NCBI GenBank assembly: GCA_026874595.1
Contig: CM049315.1
Coordinates: 17,505,664-17,569,663, forward strand
Length of the DNA: 64,000 nt
Source of the DNA: Sipunculus nudus
Taxonomy: Eukaryota > Annelida > Sipuncula > Golfingiida > Sipunculidae
Reading direction: 5' to 3'
The translations under genes were made by a program, and so were the position numbers. The notes under the pieces were generated by a model. That model worked only from the letters and a program-made list of their open reading frames with translations. It was not told where the DNA came from and did not search any database. Positions within the stretch are counted from its first letter, which is position 1. Each line of letters begins with the position of its first letter. Of this stretch, positions 22,901 to 28,338 are shown in pieces.

Positions 22901-23899
22901 GCACAACAAAGGGCAGGCATATCTAGGGAAATAACAGAGTCATTTGCTAACATGAGTATAGGAGACATTCGCACTCTATCAGGTACTGCGGAAACACAGA
23001 ATGTATCATCGGATACATATGAGACGGGTGACAGGCAACGATTGAAGAGCCATTCACAGCCAAACCGTCCGTTAATTCATAAATCTAAACACCCAAATAC
23101 CAGACGGCGTGAAAAAGGGTTGCGTCTAAAAGATACACAATCCCACGACAACAACATTCCTAACAGAACAAATATACCCGCCAAACCAACCATACATGTA
23201 TCCATGTTGACCGATCCCGTCCAAACTGCGCTACAACACATATCTCCATACACAAAGGTCTCTACAGAATCAAAAGTGATTGCGCCACAATATGGAGCCC
23301 CTAAAACAAAAGTACCTACAGAAACAGGTGTTACTGAGCCACAGTACAGAGCTCCTTACGCAAACGTTTCTACAAAATCAGATGTTACACAATCACAGGA
23401 ATCCGATACGTTATTGGGGATAAGCATCCACACGACTGATGCCAGGGACACCTCATACGTGAAGGATGCAACAGGTGCACGTGAAGACCATCGCAAAAAT
23501 GTTAAAAATGAGGATACACGGAGACAAGGCGTTCAATTCGTCTACGAAGACCAGCCAAGCCGTTCCTACCAGCGGGAGGGTCAACCGTCCACTTTATTCG
23601 GTTCACGTGAAATGACGGCCACACCCCGCTCTCCCAGATCAAGTCGCGAGTTCGTTCCGGTTGACATTCCGGTTGATCGACACGTGGAACACAGGAACAT
23701 GCACGTACCCACCCCTGGTGTGCACAAGCATCAGACACAGACCAAAGGCCCTATTCATGATTCGGAACTGTTTACGGTTTTATGTAACACCCTAAACACG
23801 ATCCGCCAAACACAACCGCTTGCGATATTACCCCCCCGAAAAGGCCGTAATCTGAACGACGAGTACGACCTTATCCGGCTTTACATGAGCGACGAATGA
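7916..23899 (+). CDS. Large tegument protein, UL36-like, with C76 deubiquitinase domain
   Basis: At 5327 aa this is much longer than typical UL36 proteins (about 2200-3200 aa). UL36 proteins link capsid to tegument and carry a deubiquitinase. The first in-frame ATG, at 7916, is used; the frame is open from TTG 7817. Order of parts: an OTU-like domain (about residues 10-130) with DGNSFFRA where OTU enzymes have DGNC, so Cys is Ser36, and GYD where they have His-Tyr; a long acidic, Ser/Thr-rich linker with coiled coil near 410-470; a C76 domain (about 1250-1470) with catalytic-type Cys1283 (GKQCVPN) and Asp1407-Ser-His1409 (FDSHSRD); about 3000 residues of helical, coiled-coil sequence; and a Ser/Thr/Gln-rich tail with a conserved-looking last 45 residues. 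Two 42-aa repeats follow the C76 domain and three 18-aa repeats lie near the C-terminus. A poly(A) signal is at 23917. Confidence 0.85.
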   Translation: MARQTADPTPMSRTEWDEQLQKTGWTRKNVIRDGNSFFRAVAILINGMHEGQHGRLRQVVRDHTGNNELQEGVEPGNDAVRAVSHKYDCHVNVLRTTGDIRLLTSLARSRKPSITLVHTEGGYDVLIPTSEQAKVQPQSCSPPRAIDMYADEASSLLEDLDKEWARIMHRMQTSASTRQERSGGLDERPITGPLREEQHRRHLPSISANAAGGSADQMCTDEHVTAGGESGEAMSTEETADKTEIRKRRMTSTASRTNAPSRPQSGSVTDDQPVSGSKSKRKKCTKPKTPVQAPQMDTTTTSETQTHSDPAPETRDATTQEAVQKGPEPDPQVLFNEVKNMHAELQPAWSPIKSIRAVSPPAMSQINDETDRNVEDDNAAQQLLGQLTMLGAQIPASSSNQDETDFDMMTGEMSLAATELARLQAAEAETERAIREAAQATAERAKLEAAIAAAEIELRQSEAGVQQVADGVYQQGGTGQPNRVPGDTADDTRELTLPTETADHIGHQNVYCAEKCEGGIDLNDILSELFGDGQSNDQGVQTQPADQGASGSVHYQHPFTEDTTFSLPSFDGEDDRKQQDDPVRKTPSDTSNVSSSTGVNTQQRPVTGSSIGQEARGEEGQLSKSDTDETVSAVATIIAALEHDERHEEKKVTGDTVNGFVPCPATADGGGTSHHIEQHETDEQESIQEGKAHSTDTTVTQDPPFHSDTAQGTPMRQGQEDILQMAMNQCDIFSASDICPDNVPTAPSVTDLGENAGAEHVAPSVSAVPGDTADTDIPSEHPQHVGENEAPEQDANQHLRTVGETATPVAHTGGAEAARRIADGSPDTGACKKETRGRKGHKSVLKPSNQHSTADKQKEALRKTARRLKRNSVRLSTKILQPRVIHPTPVPDFPKRRPRRQLRVAHVDHPYSKPPGSADEPKCIRKKRLGQRRRASSAQNDRPCQLSSRPADDTVTTPSGSEKAGERPTAADTAGHAKNAEQTTHEENTSGARGESDQMDTTACEQRETSAEECGEMEGDDSAPSTSGDYPTRVMLCDTFEDIKTREYFQLDKGGMYSVDMTLCRPQTPNPSADHVSLLAPRVRDSHTVTGAPFMQTEETQDGQEQDDASSVSLTERIQNMPATFEQSMDDSDASDDTLEQHMDESSECEGNVPISVTTMDESDGTVEDEGGVNDARRVPVNTQGKTVASRGDRPCDTETANEGRGSDKQRDMPRSDRPDETRSSSGGPPRHASQKDTTGKDASNTDACYIPPGHPVITKCVTGSFHQGDHQHFLSFSVGKQCVPNCAVALIRCSIEDPETWTTSTLDDILDAGDQLYYSIKGYPVEDAGYVCLDELPETIDCFSRSFSVVSYMYRSDLINRNDFRNTYRTLRMALCDDKGYLSSILILQDCAIAVMQKGSKYYVFDSHSRDMRGKVTPTGTSVLLGFDILAEAIKHITNLAYTLKVNGYESRLYSITENRVDAPVREQTDPVAPVHSTPRADTPVDTQQSDRVDETREEDVASACNTGADEKIEEQDVAASEQHSGQSGAEEMEDVQGDITREETTEEDVATRPAQEQPDDGAGQPNPASACNTGAEADMEEQDVAAYEQHSGPSETEEMEDVQGDITRDEQTPPRSGEGDPGVDDLNTSTRKKLHIKSQPGKASNNRGRPSKGVTHGKMDEHAASLVKRYEEAVKVYNERRDTLAHFCAICTSKVVGNIEEVEEMKQKLTMLKTKALRARTNIPSLQGVDIPLIVKKKVERKHKINIMPNTAKATKALDKAETEAAKREKKENDQTIADMRAGLLNELRDPSVTYDDVKRNESKYQHVLPITPAEEKDAKSTVEAWMTNMADYIEYALIHIEKKAEESPSMLAEPPRGVPGIFWLHKETDTQVATGRALLEMYRVLRASAVDHNKTLIDMVDQLKAWLENASLQCVHDKIRACLETWYELDASVLDERVDAMLGQIMPQLRLMRLRIRSGTSGDDEKSLRRMKIKITCMQEDLRELLRSVYESAAQYRVTSKKNGQWHNTLTETEKKLQRELKQIEQDIAAVSARVVSLPQLRKSHRRRMNVPLTPLTETEPIEGPPSAPETASVRENPSDEVNNDRHENDPLTRDEARRILTEKNTPMQVRIATIAQRCPEVKKWNTRVSKAKDDYASHKRHLEEIIKRCMGTECSSCTEAASFIQTIDELEGDGQSLRRTTKNVLMKDHGIPAGIWDELRVIAEVYAIPDLPDTEKVRTKLRAQLEKLSKQEKDAERKQLLQLVKSGQLEYARARNVVQSLLPLQKDDVSFGKQAVEVWVNNVVKDVEIALSDYEQSCPPGCDAPPEKLPCYICLLEKPDSTGAELQELLGVCKDVYNASHNDSREDKLNRLIAWARQPGTKPILKGLRCCFKNVWNAESEELEKQINEHVSRVDEMFRNVDASYTSDESNRKNVTLLEEHIEKVSQVKKSLSWCEDKAAAWLQKLGGNQDQPFDVKGCRSDGLKKILQLLNAKNDKANALIGKLQGWKTAEHVQAQTASSPGQSSTVRGTGDDELIARTHAAQTAAAETAAAETAWLKEVLVATEQYNTSTEKTRAWIQACKTFQFENTRDIDMYKKELDQQVGVLDIHNSTLDKLRRGNCVVDGTLVASKDTTFWGNKEKEQIRFKKTEPITRTQIEEAKRVMQTKRKELEAKEKRQRREEIVRDLTASGTLTDVTSNLAQYMDTIYPLTKEEVTDLCLHCSHWTDRLTEDVERLAHAYTSGLDDGASQDAPRCIADEVPAVFGLLEHMCSDNSDKKQQYQRKRKEAETLLEIYQNLRAEQCARDTDNASRIQFLTERAWRETTPKRTSNVLLHCIIQVFNEWTDQTVRDCTETVRGSASAIQASSEDIECFSKDGMHHLITTWDQTGLDQANNQLRDSQKRLNDTLNALTAAKAAAGTHWNKGDGGFAKKLHTADKSINAAIHQIQLLNVRAEHLRQKTDMDNKHTGSEHGEPADHVTEAYNKLLTTGLSEKANLPDTILQHVNRCGPTDEVTRMLDSLFRHLARVLECPTRLQDQVRFGTQLGVKQLGTSDIPLAKRLYRLVDIVAARTGTRTTYRQELEAGHVVISGIESAGNAISHMITDRLKQSVENLYPQTPAWTSVTANLDRLHNMMEMHDMEHTKRSCMADMFETKLKYVETAAQEATTNVDNSFQSVSYALYSLRHIQNELNMLKQEIAKEPDSVNKQERVGKAEKMLKQRYISHLRKQLEGVIKDILKDAIQEMQDILVNYHLTDEHVHYQCIAHRTCNVRELLNRCYQLLQENAHWGGTDGMFTTGGTGNNVMTLLKQLKPDDVKWFDGLVGLLNKSVDATLGSTKNLAQSIRRWAFEQGEKILRSEIPADSRLDPTEDVPDLREWLDKAARMGERVQSSLSTVSWILQSQEYQYVYDLVAGTLTAFQTLALQITGSSYQTALKYADNFKQSVHAIVDRIRNDISSGHQLIVAESALFQGQPCDDVTVAGKGISVNLHNIIRHTGELQDILQDAMTIIYSFRYAHTWLIQTVYPSWNRTQSAIQDSLQRLQNEVSTYIPQYILDAWIKQLDDKSSQLFLDWLQAKIHTETQVSTHLHTCYGTRNFMHESANTQQQIIQLTKRAVDKEHDRRTTLIENNVSACKEFLQRKVNEQNRNPDTDGLRNGIKTLIDKCIRTVERHCEHGKLIIQCILTSCKWYEHICNRYMDDTRALMGKKYTEEMSHSQTGNMRSVPDILSCVVEQLVADIEEDVTQRMLILADKLHLDLISLHTEQMTYHANALSVHHTLGCLASLMVFSLFDMQQQRLHDYTHVEGRLTECRRSVQQAVQMSVAIMEYTEQNLRNLLQHDSIPFGTVGSYKADVLNKREELSRMMMEAEDAFSRLQHTWPSTTEIRINITENVSLQVLNEVYNTCKTRIDAYQAFLELIQRATHLDTPDERRECEESWWCDGMVVRERLMTAFVRHVSHDDTDDKENLKRVRVWLDNIPKVYKCTLSQKDVRQLHQEKTHNIYKKSQKENNWGSCVEYDSRAECDLLFKQVISYQSGTGIMLHPFPDALRQLCSAWLARVNCQMDQQARMLTVLKKNNITVGYETWNSTRLIMDVCVSGYTYPSDPGGWLPEECLNHMVHVVLRTQPSPLQERVLVQAHLSLHVCMQEVTHGNVDNPRSHYSYAHIDDVYATKPPGVPLVAVVANSTSLGFTRLMRKPEPNTCSSLYEIIGPVSAWMHIREQSDGHNELDAAADHMSVVRPLLSEDTVMFLNDPSTFQTQCTIFQQFFKARGEHDIALSTREGARYEGNWLFTCTNENDCYTVPQCDMDTIFCCTTGLAQAAGRQDNSSEHITVEAALPFSREPLDRITTKQTVSVTDLIPNDGTSNTSGLYKVARHVFRVLECVYPFITRQTLEALKAEHGRQTGVETRSDGVKGWWISSQKAQETWHCLWVYGIRFCLAMKKVNSARAINGEQDVGPWGELPTFFNVCGRPVYNLKDKDLFQWVRMTDSIISDTGRTSHLFWLATCTAAVFAFCGSNVHWGLKALLGKTGLHHYVLSKDIPTRWSTNNQPRWDDRLCLRVAETLRGFMAYAVTAGRMIDSEVLETLWAQHGHGVGSVWDHILEEYTHLPTRCGNENNGFQFEEREVAMHEAADMQRSVLQHVYGLDKPEEYVQDGSNVRAYDVSWPCSGMKSKAQGWCRFDVILFSLVTGIPLATCYDTVAGSKIPFHREWTNSTYNPNVDSIIDPASAYPAPLTADTCPTDILRYFFSFDQSALPLFAALPRSSASSSTHVPVNKYLDGLRGSTFIPIISVQILTDGLNTDGGERFLPTGYAVANEHNEKVNQLSFTYGERICGPVEVERGWFRRVYRVRTTKASDDAGLIPWCDRGHLECVSSDQHPEFPLQMYTNEEVARPNDNETQFRVDELSDTELQNLNVQQHHMTQGHTGSEDDGVSLFHEIQQTEELLNSNSRDISPLPVSQTASDISCANIQSKSDDDVQEHLPHRKQHRSYELCDDVTIHGKMGSGPYAQQRAGISREITESFANMSIGDIRTLSGTAETQNVSSDTYETGDRQRLKSHSQPNRPLIHKSKHPNTRRREKGLRLKDTQSHDNNIPNRTNIPAKPTIHVSMLTDPVQTALQHISPYTKVSTESKVIAPQYGAPKTKVPTETGVTEPQYRAPYANVSTKSDVTQSQESDTLLGISIHTTDARDTSYVKDATGAREDHRKNVKNEDTRRQGVQFVYEDQPSRSYQREGQPSTLFGSREMTATPRSPRSSREFVPVDIPVDRHVEHRNMHVPTPGVHKHQTQTKGPIHDSELFTVLCNTLNTIRQTQPLAILPPRKGRNLNDEYDLIRLYMSDE
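12422..12748 (+). repeat. Two-copy 126-bp coding repeat in the tegument gene
   Basis: Copy one (12422-12547) and copy two (12623-12748) are 201 bases apart and nearly identical. Each encodes 42 residues beginning ASACNTGA and ending VQGDITR. The acidic repeats sit in the linker after the C76 domain and keep the reading frame. Confidence 0.9.
23243..23404 (+). repeat. Three 54-bp coding repeats near the tegument C-terminus
   Basis: Three tandem 18-residue units (23243, 23297, 23351) follow the pattern (S/A)P(Y/K)xxV(S/P)T(E/K)(S/T)xV(I/T)xxQ. They are diverged but in register. Confidence 0.75.
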
Positions 23900-23916
23900 G
23901 GTGATCATTAACATAA

Positions 23917-23922
23917 AATAAA
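23917..23922 (+). terminator. Poly(A) signal of the tegument gene
   Basis: AATAAA lies 18 bases after the tegument stop codon. Confidence 0.75.
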
Positions 23923-23980
23923 AACAACAACACCTGATCTGTATGAGATAACAACCAACATCAGAAATATTAAATAGTAA

Positions 23981-23986
23981 TTTATT
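23981..23986 (-). terminator. Poly(A) signal of the leftward ATPase gene
   Basis: TTTATT on the plus strand reads AATAAA leftwards, 46 bases beyond the end of the gene at 24032. The two convergent genes thus have 3' ends within about 60 bases. Confidence 0.65.
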
Positions 23987-24031
23987 ATCTGATAGTCTGC
24001 CGCATGTTTAAGTGGTTCATCCTCTTTTTAC

Positions 24032-24892
24032 CTAACTGTCCGTGCTATGCAAAGCATCTGTTATACTGAAAGTGGTGGTCGCAGAAGGGGGCATGGCCCA
24101 CCACGTTTGGACGACTCCTCCCGCCTCGTAATTTCCGATGAGGATCTGTATTTGTGGGAAACGTTGAAACAGCAACATGTGGCGTGTGGGAAGCAGATGA
24201 ACATCATCCATGACGACTACATGAAAAAAATGGGTGGCACATAATTTCAGAAGAACGGGATAAGGGACGTCTGCGCAGGTCAACCCATTGTAATCACCGT
24301 TTGAACACATGAAGTTGTATATGTGTTGCCACATACCATTGGCCAGGCGGACAATGTCATCAGGCGTAAATGCGGAGTACTGCCAATATACAGAGTCAGC
24401 TGAGGGAACGTGGTCTTTACACACGTGGACGGTGTCATAATCAAGCAGAAACGCCATAAATGTTTCAAATACCAGCCTTGTTGGCGCGGGCGGGTTAACC
24501 ATCGATAGTATGAGGCGTTTAATGGTTAAACGTTGGTCGTGGTGCAGGTGGTTATCCGTGGCCCCGTCAAGCACTTGGTCTAATGGTAATATGGTAACGT
24601 TCTTCGGACAGACGGCCTTGAGACGCCGCCATGTATCAGAACACCTTACAATCCACAGGAAACGGAAACGTGGTTCCGCCCAGGCCTTCTCCATCACGGC
24701 TACGGATTTACCACAGCCGTCTTCCCCGATAACATGGATGCGGTCCCCAGGCTGAAACCGGTGTTCCAGCACAGCCGTTTGGTCCCTTGTCAGTTTATGT
24801 GATGTTGTGTGTGACACAACCTTACGCAGAAGTCGCCTGCCCTGAAACTCACCAGGACGCCCATGCGTCGTGTTCAACGTAGAACTCATCAT
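24032..24892 (-). CDS. Stand-alone SF1 helicase-like ATPase half
   Basis: The 286-aa protein carries the nucleotide-binding half of an SF1 helicase and nothing after it. A Q-motif-like LTRDQ lies at residues 34-38. Walker A is GEDGCGKS (56-63, Lys62). A hydrophobic strand ends in DDVH (229-232) as motif II, and ILIGNYEAG (250-258) sits where motif III belongs. Motifs IV-VI are missing, so it should not translocate on DNA by itself. UL5 at the window start is the obvious relative, and this could be a partial paralogue with a regulatory role. A viral ATPase of another kind is possible. Two ATG codons are adjacent at 24892 and 24889. Confidence 0.7.
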   Translation of the reverse strand: MMSSTLNTTHGRPGEFQGRRLLRKVVSHTTSHKLTRDQTAVLEHRFQPGDRIHVIGEDGCGKSVAVMEKAWAEPRFRFLWIVRCSDTWRRLKAVCPKNVTILPLDQVLDGATDNHLHHDQRLTIKRLILSMVNPPAPTRLVFETFMAFLLDYDTVHVCKDHVPSADSVYWQYSAFTPDDIVRLANGMWQHIYNFMCSNGDYNGLTCADVPYPVLLKLCATHFFHVVVMDDVHLLPTRHMLLFQRFPQIQILIGNYEAGGVVQTWWAMPPSATTTFSITDALHSTDS

Positions 24893-25078
24893 CCTTCCGG
24901 CGTGTTGTGATGTACCACGAAACCGAGTCTATGCTGACGTCACTCACGTCGTGCATTACAAATACGGGTAGCATTCTCAGGACAGGGTATCACATGTACG
25001 ATGAAAAACGCGACGACTAGATATGTTGCATGTGGAATAAATTCAAATGATAAAAAAATGCATTGTGTTGGTATCGTG

Positions 25079-25084
25079 TTTATT
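25079..25084 (-). terminator. Poly(A) signal shared by two leftward genes
   Basis: Plus-strand TTTATT, 54 bases past the stop of the gene at 25138. No other signal lies between that gene and the one ending at 26687, so both mRNAs probably end here. Confidence 0.6.
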
Positions 25085-25137
25085 TATTCAAGTAACATGT
25101 GTGTTTTTGTGTTTCGGCATTGCGACGTGCCAAACAT

Positions 25138-26682
25138 TTAGATAACACGCGCCTCAAACGTGGCACCGGGAGGGATGATCAAAGCTCCGTCTTCTGTCCT
25201 GTTGCTGCTTGGGTTCACACCGGTGGCCCTCAGTGCAACGGCAACGGGGGTTACGCTGAATATTTCATCGTACAAGGCGGAAGCTGTTCTTATGATCTCG
25301 TGTAACATAGCCTGTGCACATGTTATGCGGGAAGACAAATCCCTGTCTTCGTAAACATCCATGTCAGCTCCTGGGTTCATGACATCTTTGAATGCGTAAA
25401 GCTGTGTTTTTTGCACTATAACAGGATCTGCCGTTTGACCCTCATCGTAGCCTGCCGGTTGGTTAGCTGGGGCGTCAATAAGGTTAGGAGCATCAAAACC
25501 CGGGTCACAGATTGCCACATTTGATTCCAGGTTCCCGTCTTCCAGGCAGCACTCTTCGGCAAGGCTTCTGAGCGCCGAACCACAGACGTTGTTGCACATA
25601 CGCAGTTGGTTCGCCAAAATACAGACAAGGCGCACGCTGTTGGCCAGAGACGGTTGCCTGCGGGAGAACGACTGTTCGTCTTTGGAAGGGGGGTGGAACA
25701 GCTTGTCGAAGTGATGCGATATCTGGTAGTGCCCGTAAGCACAGATGGCATCGACATGCTCCGCCTCGAGCCGATCCCACCGCCGTAGCACCCCCGGTTT
25801 CGGGTCATCGTCGTAAGGCAGATCTTCCCCAAACCCCGACTCCGGCATTATTACAGGAGGTTGCACGCACAAGTAGGCACCCATGTGGGTGTTGATGTCA
25901 TCCGGGCCGTTGTTGACTAGCTCCACTATGCACACGTCACGTTGGCGCACGTTAGCTTTCGCTTTCATTCGCGTTTCCCTGCACTGCTGCCAAGCAGTGG
26001 CATACGTCGAGAAATCACTAGGGTTTGTTTCGTCTAAAATAAGGGGTCGGAAAGTGGTACCTTGTGACGTGGTATCAAACTTATAGAAAAAACCAGCCGG
26101 CAAAGCCCCGTGCGTCCCGGCGCCATATGGTTCGAGCTGGTTATGAAGCGTTGTTTGTGGTATAACGCTAGGTAGTTCATTTGTACCAGTCACGAAGCAG
26201 TCAAAAAAACTATGTGGGGTAATGGCGTGACCTGTCATAGAGGACGCCCTGCTCTGTACAACCCTGCCATATACTGGGGGGTTATAGGCATGTGCCAAGC
26301 TGCATATTGATGTCCAAACGGCTTTCAAACCTGCCCGCAAAGCAAGAGTGTTGGTTGCTTTTTCACTTTCTTTTAGCTTTGAATTGGCAGAAAGCGTCTT
26401 AAGTGTATTCTTCAGAGCTGTGGATTCTTTCATCAAACCCCTTTGTGGCATGCCAGGTGCTGACAAAGCAGCATGATCAGGTAGATTGAGATCTCGTACA
26501 GCTGCGTCACAGAAGGCATAGAACTGCAGCCAACCGTAATGCTTCAACAGTCTTGACAGATGCAGGAGCAAGGTCGGCTCCAGCGTCCGACTGAATGGGT
26601 GTTCCCCCAACTCCTCTTCCATGGTCAAGCGCGTGTTTGAGCTGGCTGCTTTTGCGTACTTCATCTTGTCCACGTTCCGCAT
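25138..26682 (-). CDS. Unknown 514-aa protein
   Basis: Not recognised. It starts at ATG 26682, only four bases after the stop codon of the 202-aa gene upstream. It is soluble-looking, with a helical N-terminal third and a Cys-rich patch about residues 350-390 (CILANQLRMCNNVCG, then CC and C). It ends in a hydrophobic, beta-like stretch. The tight pairing with the 202-aa gene suggests they act together; a capsid-shell pair such as triplex subunits is possible but unsupported by motif. Confidence 0.7.
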   Translation of the reverse strand: MRNVDKMKYAKAASSNTRLTMEEELGEHPFSRTLEPTLLLHLSRLLKHYGWLQFYAFCDAAVRDLNLPDHAALSAPGMPQRGLMKESTALKNTLKTLSANSKLKESEKATNTLALRAGLKAVWTSICSLAHAYNPPVYGRVVQSRASSMTGHAITPHSFFDCFVTGTNELPSVIPQTTLHNQLEPYGAGTHGALPAGFFYKFDTTSQGTTFRPLILDETNPSDFSTYATAWQQCRETRMKAKANVRQRDVCIVELVNNGPDDINTHMGAYLCVQPPVIMPESGFGEDLPYDDDPKPGVLRRWDRLEAEHVDAICAYGHYQISHHFDKLFHPPSKDEQSFSRRQPSLANSVRLVCILANQLRMCNNVCGSALRSLAEECCLEDGNLESNVAICDPGFDAPNLIDAPANQPAGYDEGQTADPVIVQKTQLYAFKDVMNPGADMDVYEDRDLSSRITCAQAMLHEIIRTASALYDEIFSVTPVAVALRATGVNPSSNRTEDGALIIPPGATFEARVI

Positions 26683-26686
26683 GACT

Positions 26687-27295
26687 TCACACTAAACCCG
26701 TCAGCACACCGGTGAACACCTCAGGCATCTTAAAGATAGGTACGGTGGCCGGAAACGTCAGGCCGTGCGCGGTCGCCTTAGCAATGCTAACAGGGGGTCC
26801 GTATGGGTTGGCGGGGTCATTCGGGGGTATCTCGTCCTTGTGTGAGTGCCTGTCGTTCGGTGTCAGCAAAGGGTATATCGGCACCAGACAGACCAGATCG
26901 TTCACAGAGAGGGTGAAAGGGCCGCTGTTTCTCATGGTTTTTACCTGGTGCTCGTTCGACGTAACCCGACCAGACTCCATCCCGACACCTGTAGAGCATG
27001 TGATGTAGTTACCAGAAATGTTCAGTTCCCCGTCCCTTCCGTGGACGTTCCACCGGGAAAGGCGTGTGTACTCCACGGGGCTAACGCCGTCGCAGGCCGA
27101 CAAGATCATAGCAGGGGATGTATCTCCTGTGAGCAAAGGAAGTCCCACAACGAAACAGTTTTTATGTATACCCGGGCCATACCCCTGGCTGCCACCGGGC
27201 ATGGTGCGCACGGGTGACAGGTATCCGTATAGATCATGTTTGTCTATACACTTGTTTTCACATGTGAGGTCCAGCCTGTCCCCGGCAGAGGACAT
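26687..27295 (-). CDS. Unknown 202-aa protein
   Basis: Not recognised. It starts at ATG 27295. The sequence is rich in Gly, Pro and beta-branched residues with few charged helices, and no signal peptide or transmembrane segment is seen. That composition suits a compact beta-rich structural protein. It sits directly upstream of the 514-aa gene on the same strand with a 4-base gap, and the two probably share one poly(A) site. Confidence 0.65.
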   Translation of the reverse strand: MSSAGDRLDLTCENKCIDKHDLYGYLSPVRTMPGGSQGYGPGIHKNCFVVGLPLLTGDTSPAMILSACDGVSPVEYTRLSRWNVHGRDGELNISGNYITCSTGVGMESGRVTSNEHQVKTMRNSGPFTLSVNDLVCLVPIYPLLTPNDRHSHKDEIPPNDPANPYGPPVSIAKATAHGLTFPATVPIFKMPEVFTGVLTGLV

Positions 27296-27443
27296 CGCAG
27301 CTGTTTCCTGTTAGTGACACTATAAAACCGAACCGTTTTTTTGTTACTGTTGAGTAGTTCGTCCAGTCAGACGTTATCTGCACTATTTGTGACACCCGTC
27401 ATCACAAATAGCGCCAGGACATGTGACCGCCGGGAAACACCAA

Positions 27444-27475
27444 TAAATACTGAACCACATAGGCATTCACATCAG
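27444..27475 (+). promoter_or_regulatory. Possible core promoter of the 153-aa gene
   Basis: A TATA-like ATAAATA (27444-27450) is followed by an initiator-like TCAGAC about 25-30 bases on, 40 bases before the ATG at 27508. A second TATAAAA at 27321-27327 could serve a longer leader. Confidence 0.35.
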
Positions 27476-27507
27476 ACACGAGCGCACATTCTACACATCA
27501 CGGCACC

Positions 27508-27969
27508 ATGAGCGGCTCGGAAAGTAACCAAGCCACGCGAGACAGTTCTGTACCCGTCGCCAGTAGCGAGACCAAAGTGTTGATACCTATCGATTGGTTG
27601 GCGCTGATAATCGGTAGGCTTTGGCAGATAGTCGGGGAATGTACGGCTTTATCGAAAGATATGAAACGAATGCAACAGGTTTTGATCGCGAATATGCAGG
27701 ATCCCGGCGCGGCTTCTTTAGACGTGTTTCCAACTTCCAGATCGTCGCAAGATACGATTGAACGCAATATGAAGATGGAGGCAAGGAGCACTAGGCTGCT
27801 TGAACAGATCGGCAGAAGTACACAAAATACACAAGACAGATGTCGCCCGAAGGACGTTCCTGTCAACCCAAGACGGAAAAGGAACGAAAAGGAACAGAAC
27901 AAGAAGAGGGAGGAAAAGCGTGCCCAGATGATGGCAGAATCACTCCAACAACTTGATCTGGAGCCTTAA
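27508..27969 (+). CDS. Unknown small basic coiled-coil protein
   Basis: The 153-aa protein is not recognised. A hydrophobic helix (about residues 26-44) is followed by a helical middle, then a strongly basic segment rich in Lys, Arg and Glu (about 115-140) and the C-terminal LQQLDLEP. The ATG sits in a good context (CACCATGA). Its size would suit a small capsid or DNA-binding protein, but no motif shows this. The last codons and stop lie inside the first copy of a 68-bp tandem duplication. The gene is the only rightward one between 24 kb and 35 kb. Confidence 0.6.
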   Translation: MSGSESNQATRDSSVPVASSETKVLIPIDWLALIIGRLWQIVGECTALSKDMKRMQQVLIANMQDPGAASLDVFPTSRSSQDTIERNMKMEARSTRLLEQIGRSTQNTQDRCRPKDVPVNPRRKRNEKEQNKKREEKRAQMMAESLQQLDLEP

Positions 27970-28086
27970 CAGGGTTAAGAGACTGCAAAATATGTGGGTG
28001 CATGGTCTATGGTGTTTAACTTGATCTGGAGCCTTAACAGGGTTAAGAGACTGCAAAATATGTGGGTGCATGGTCTATGGTGTTTA
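27951..28086 (+). repeat. Perfect 68-bp tandem duplication across a gene end
   Basis: Copy one, 27951-28018, contains the last six codons and the stop of the 153-aa gene. Copy two, 28019-28086, is identical and lies in the 3' untranslated region. Lack of divergence implies a recent duplication, or an assembly artefact. Confidence 0.95.
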
Positions 28087-28095
28087 TACTCTTCG

Positions 28096-28101
28096 AATAA
28101 A
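28096..28101 (+). terminator. Poly(A) signal of the 153-aa gene
   Basis: AATAAA shortly after the second copy of the 68-bp duplication, with a TGTTTTT-rich stretch downstream. Confidence 0.7.
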
Positions 28102-28338
28102 ACATTGTTTTTCCTTCGATGACATGTACTGTTGTTTATTGTGTGATGATGTGGTGTGTGAATGATTGATCGACAAAAGCGGACAGTGAAGAGAATGCTA
28201 GTCATTACGTGTAACTGTCAATGCGATGAAAAAAACCAGACATTATCATATAAAGACGATACAGTTTATTACCTAATAATAAGTGTATCAAACCATATGC
28301 ATAACCTGGTATAAATGTATATCGAACGACCGGGGTCG
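28102..28338. other. 3' spacer between convergent genes
   Basis: Part of the 369-bp gap between the genes ending at 27969 and 28339. It holds leftward poly(A) signals (plus-strand TTTATT at 28135-28140 and 28265-28270) and no gene. The second serves the UL31-like and probably also the UL32-like mRNA, since none lies between those two genes. Confidence 0.55.
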
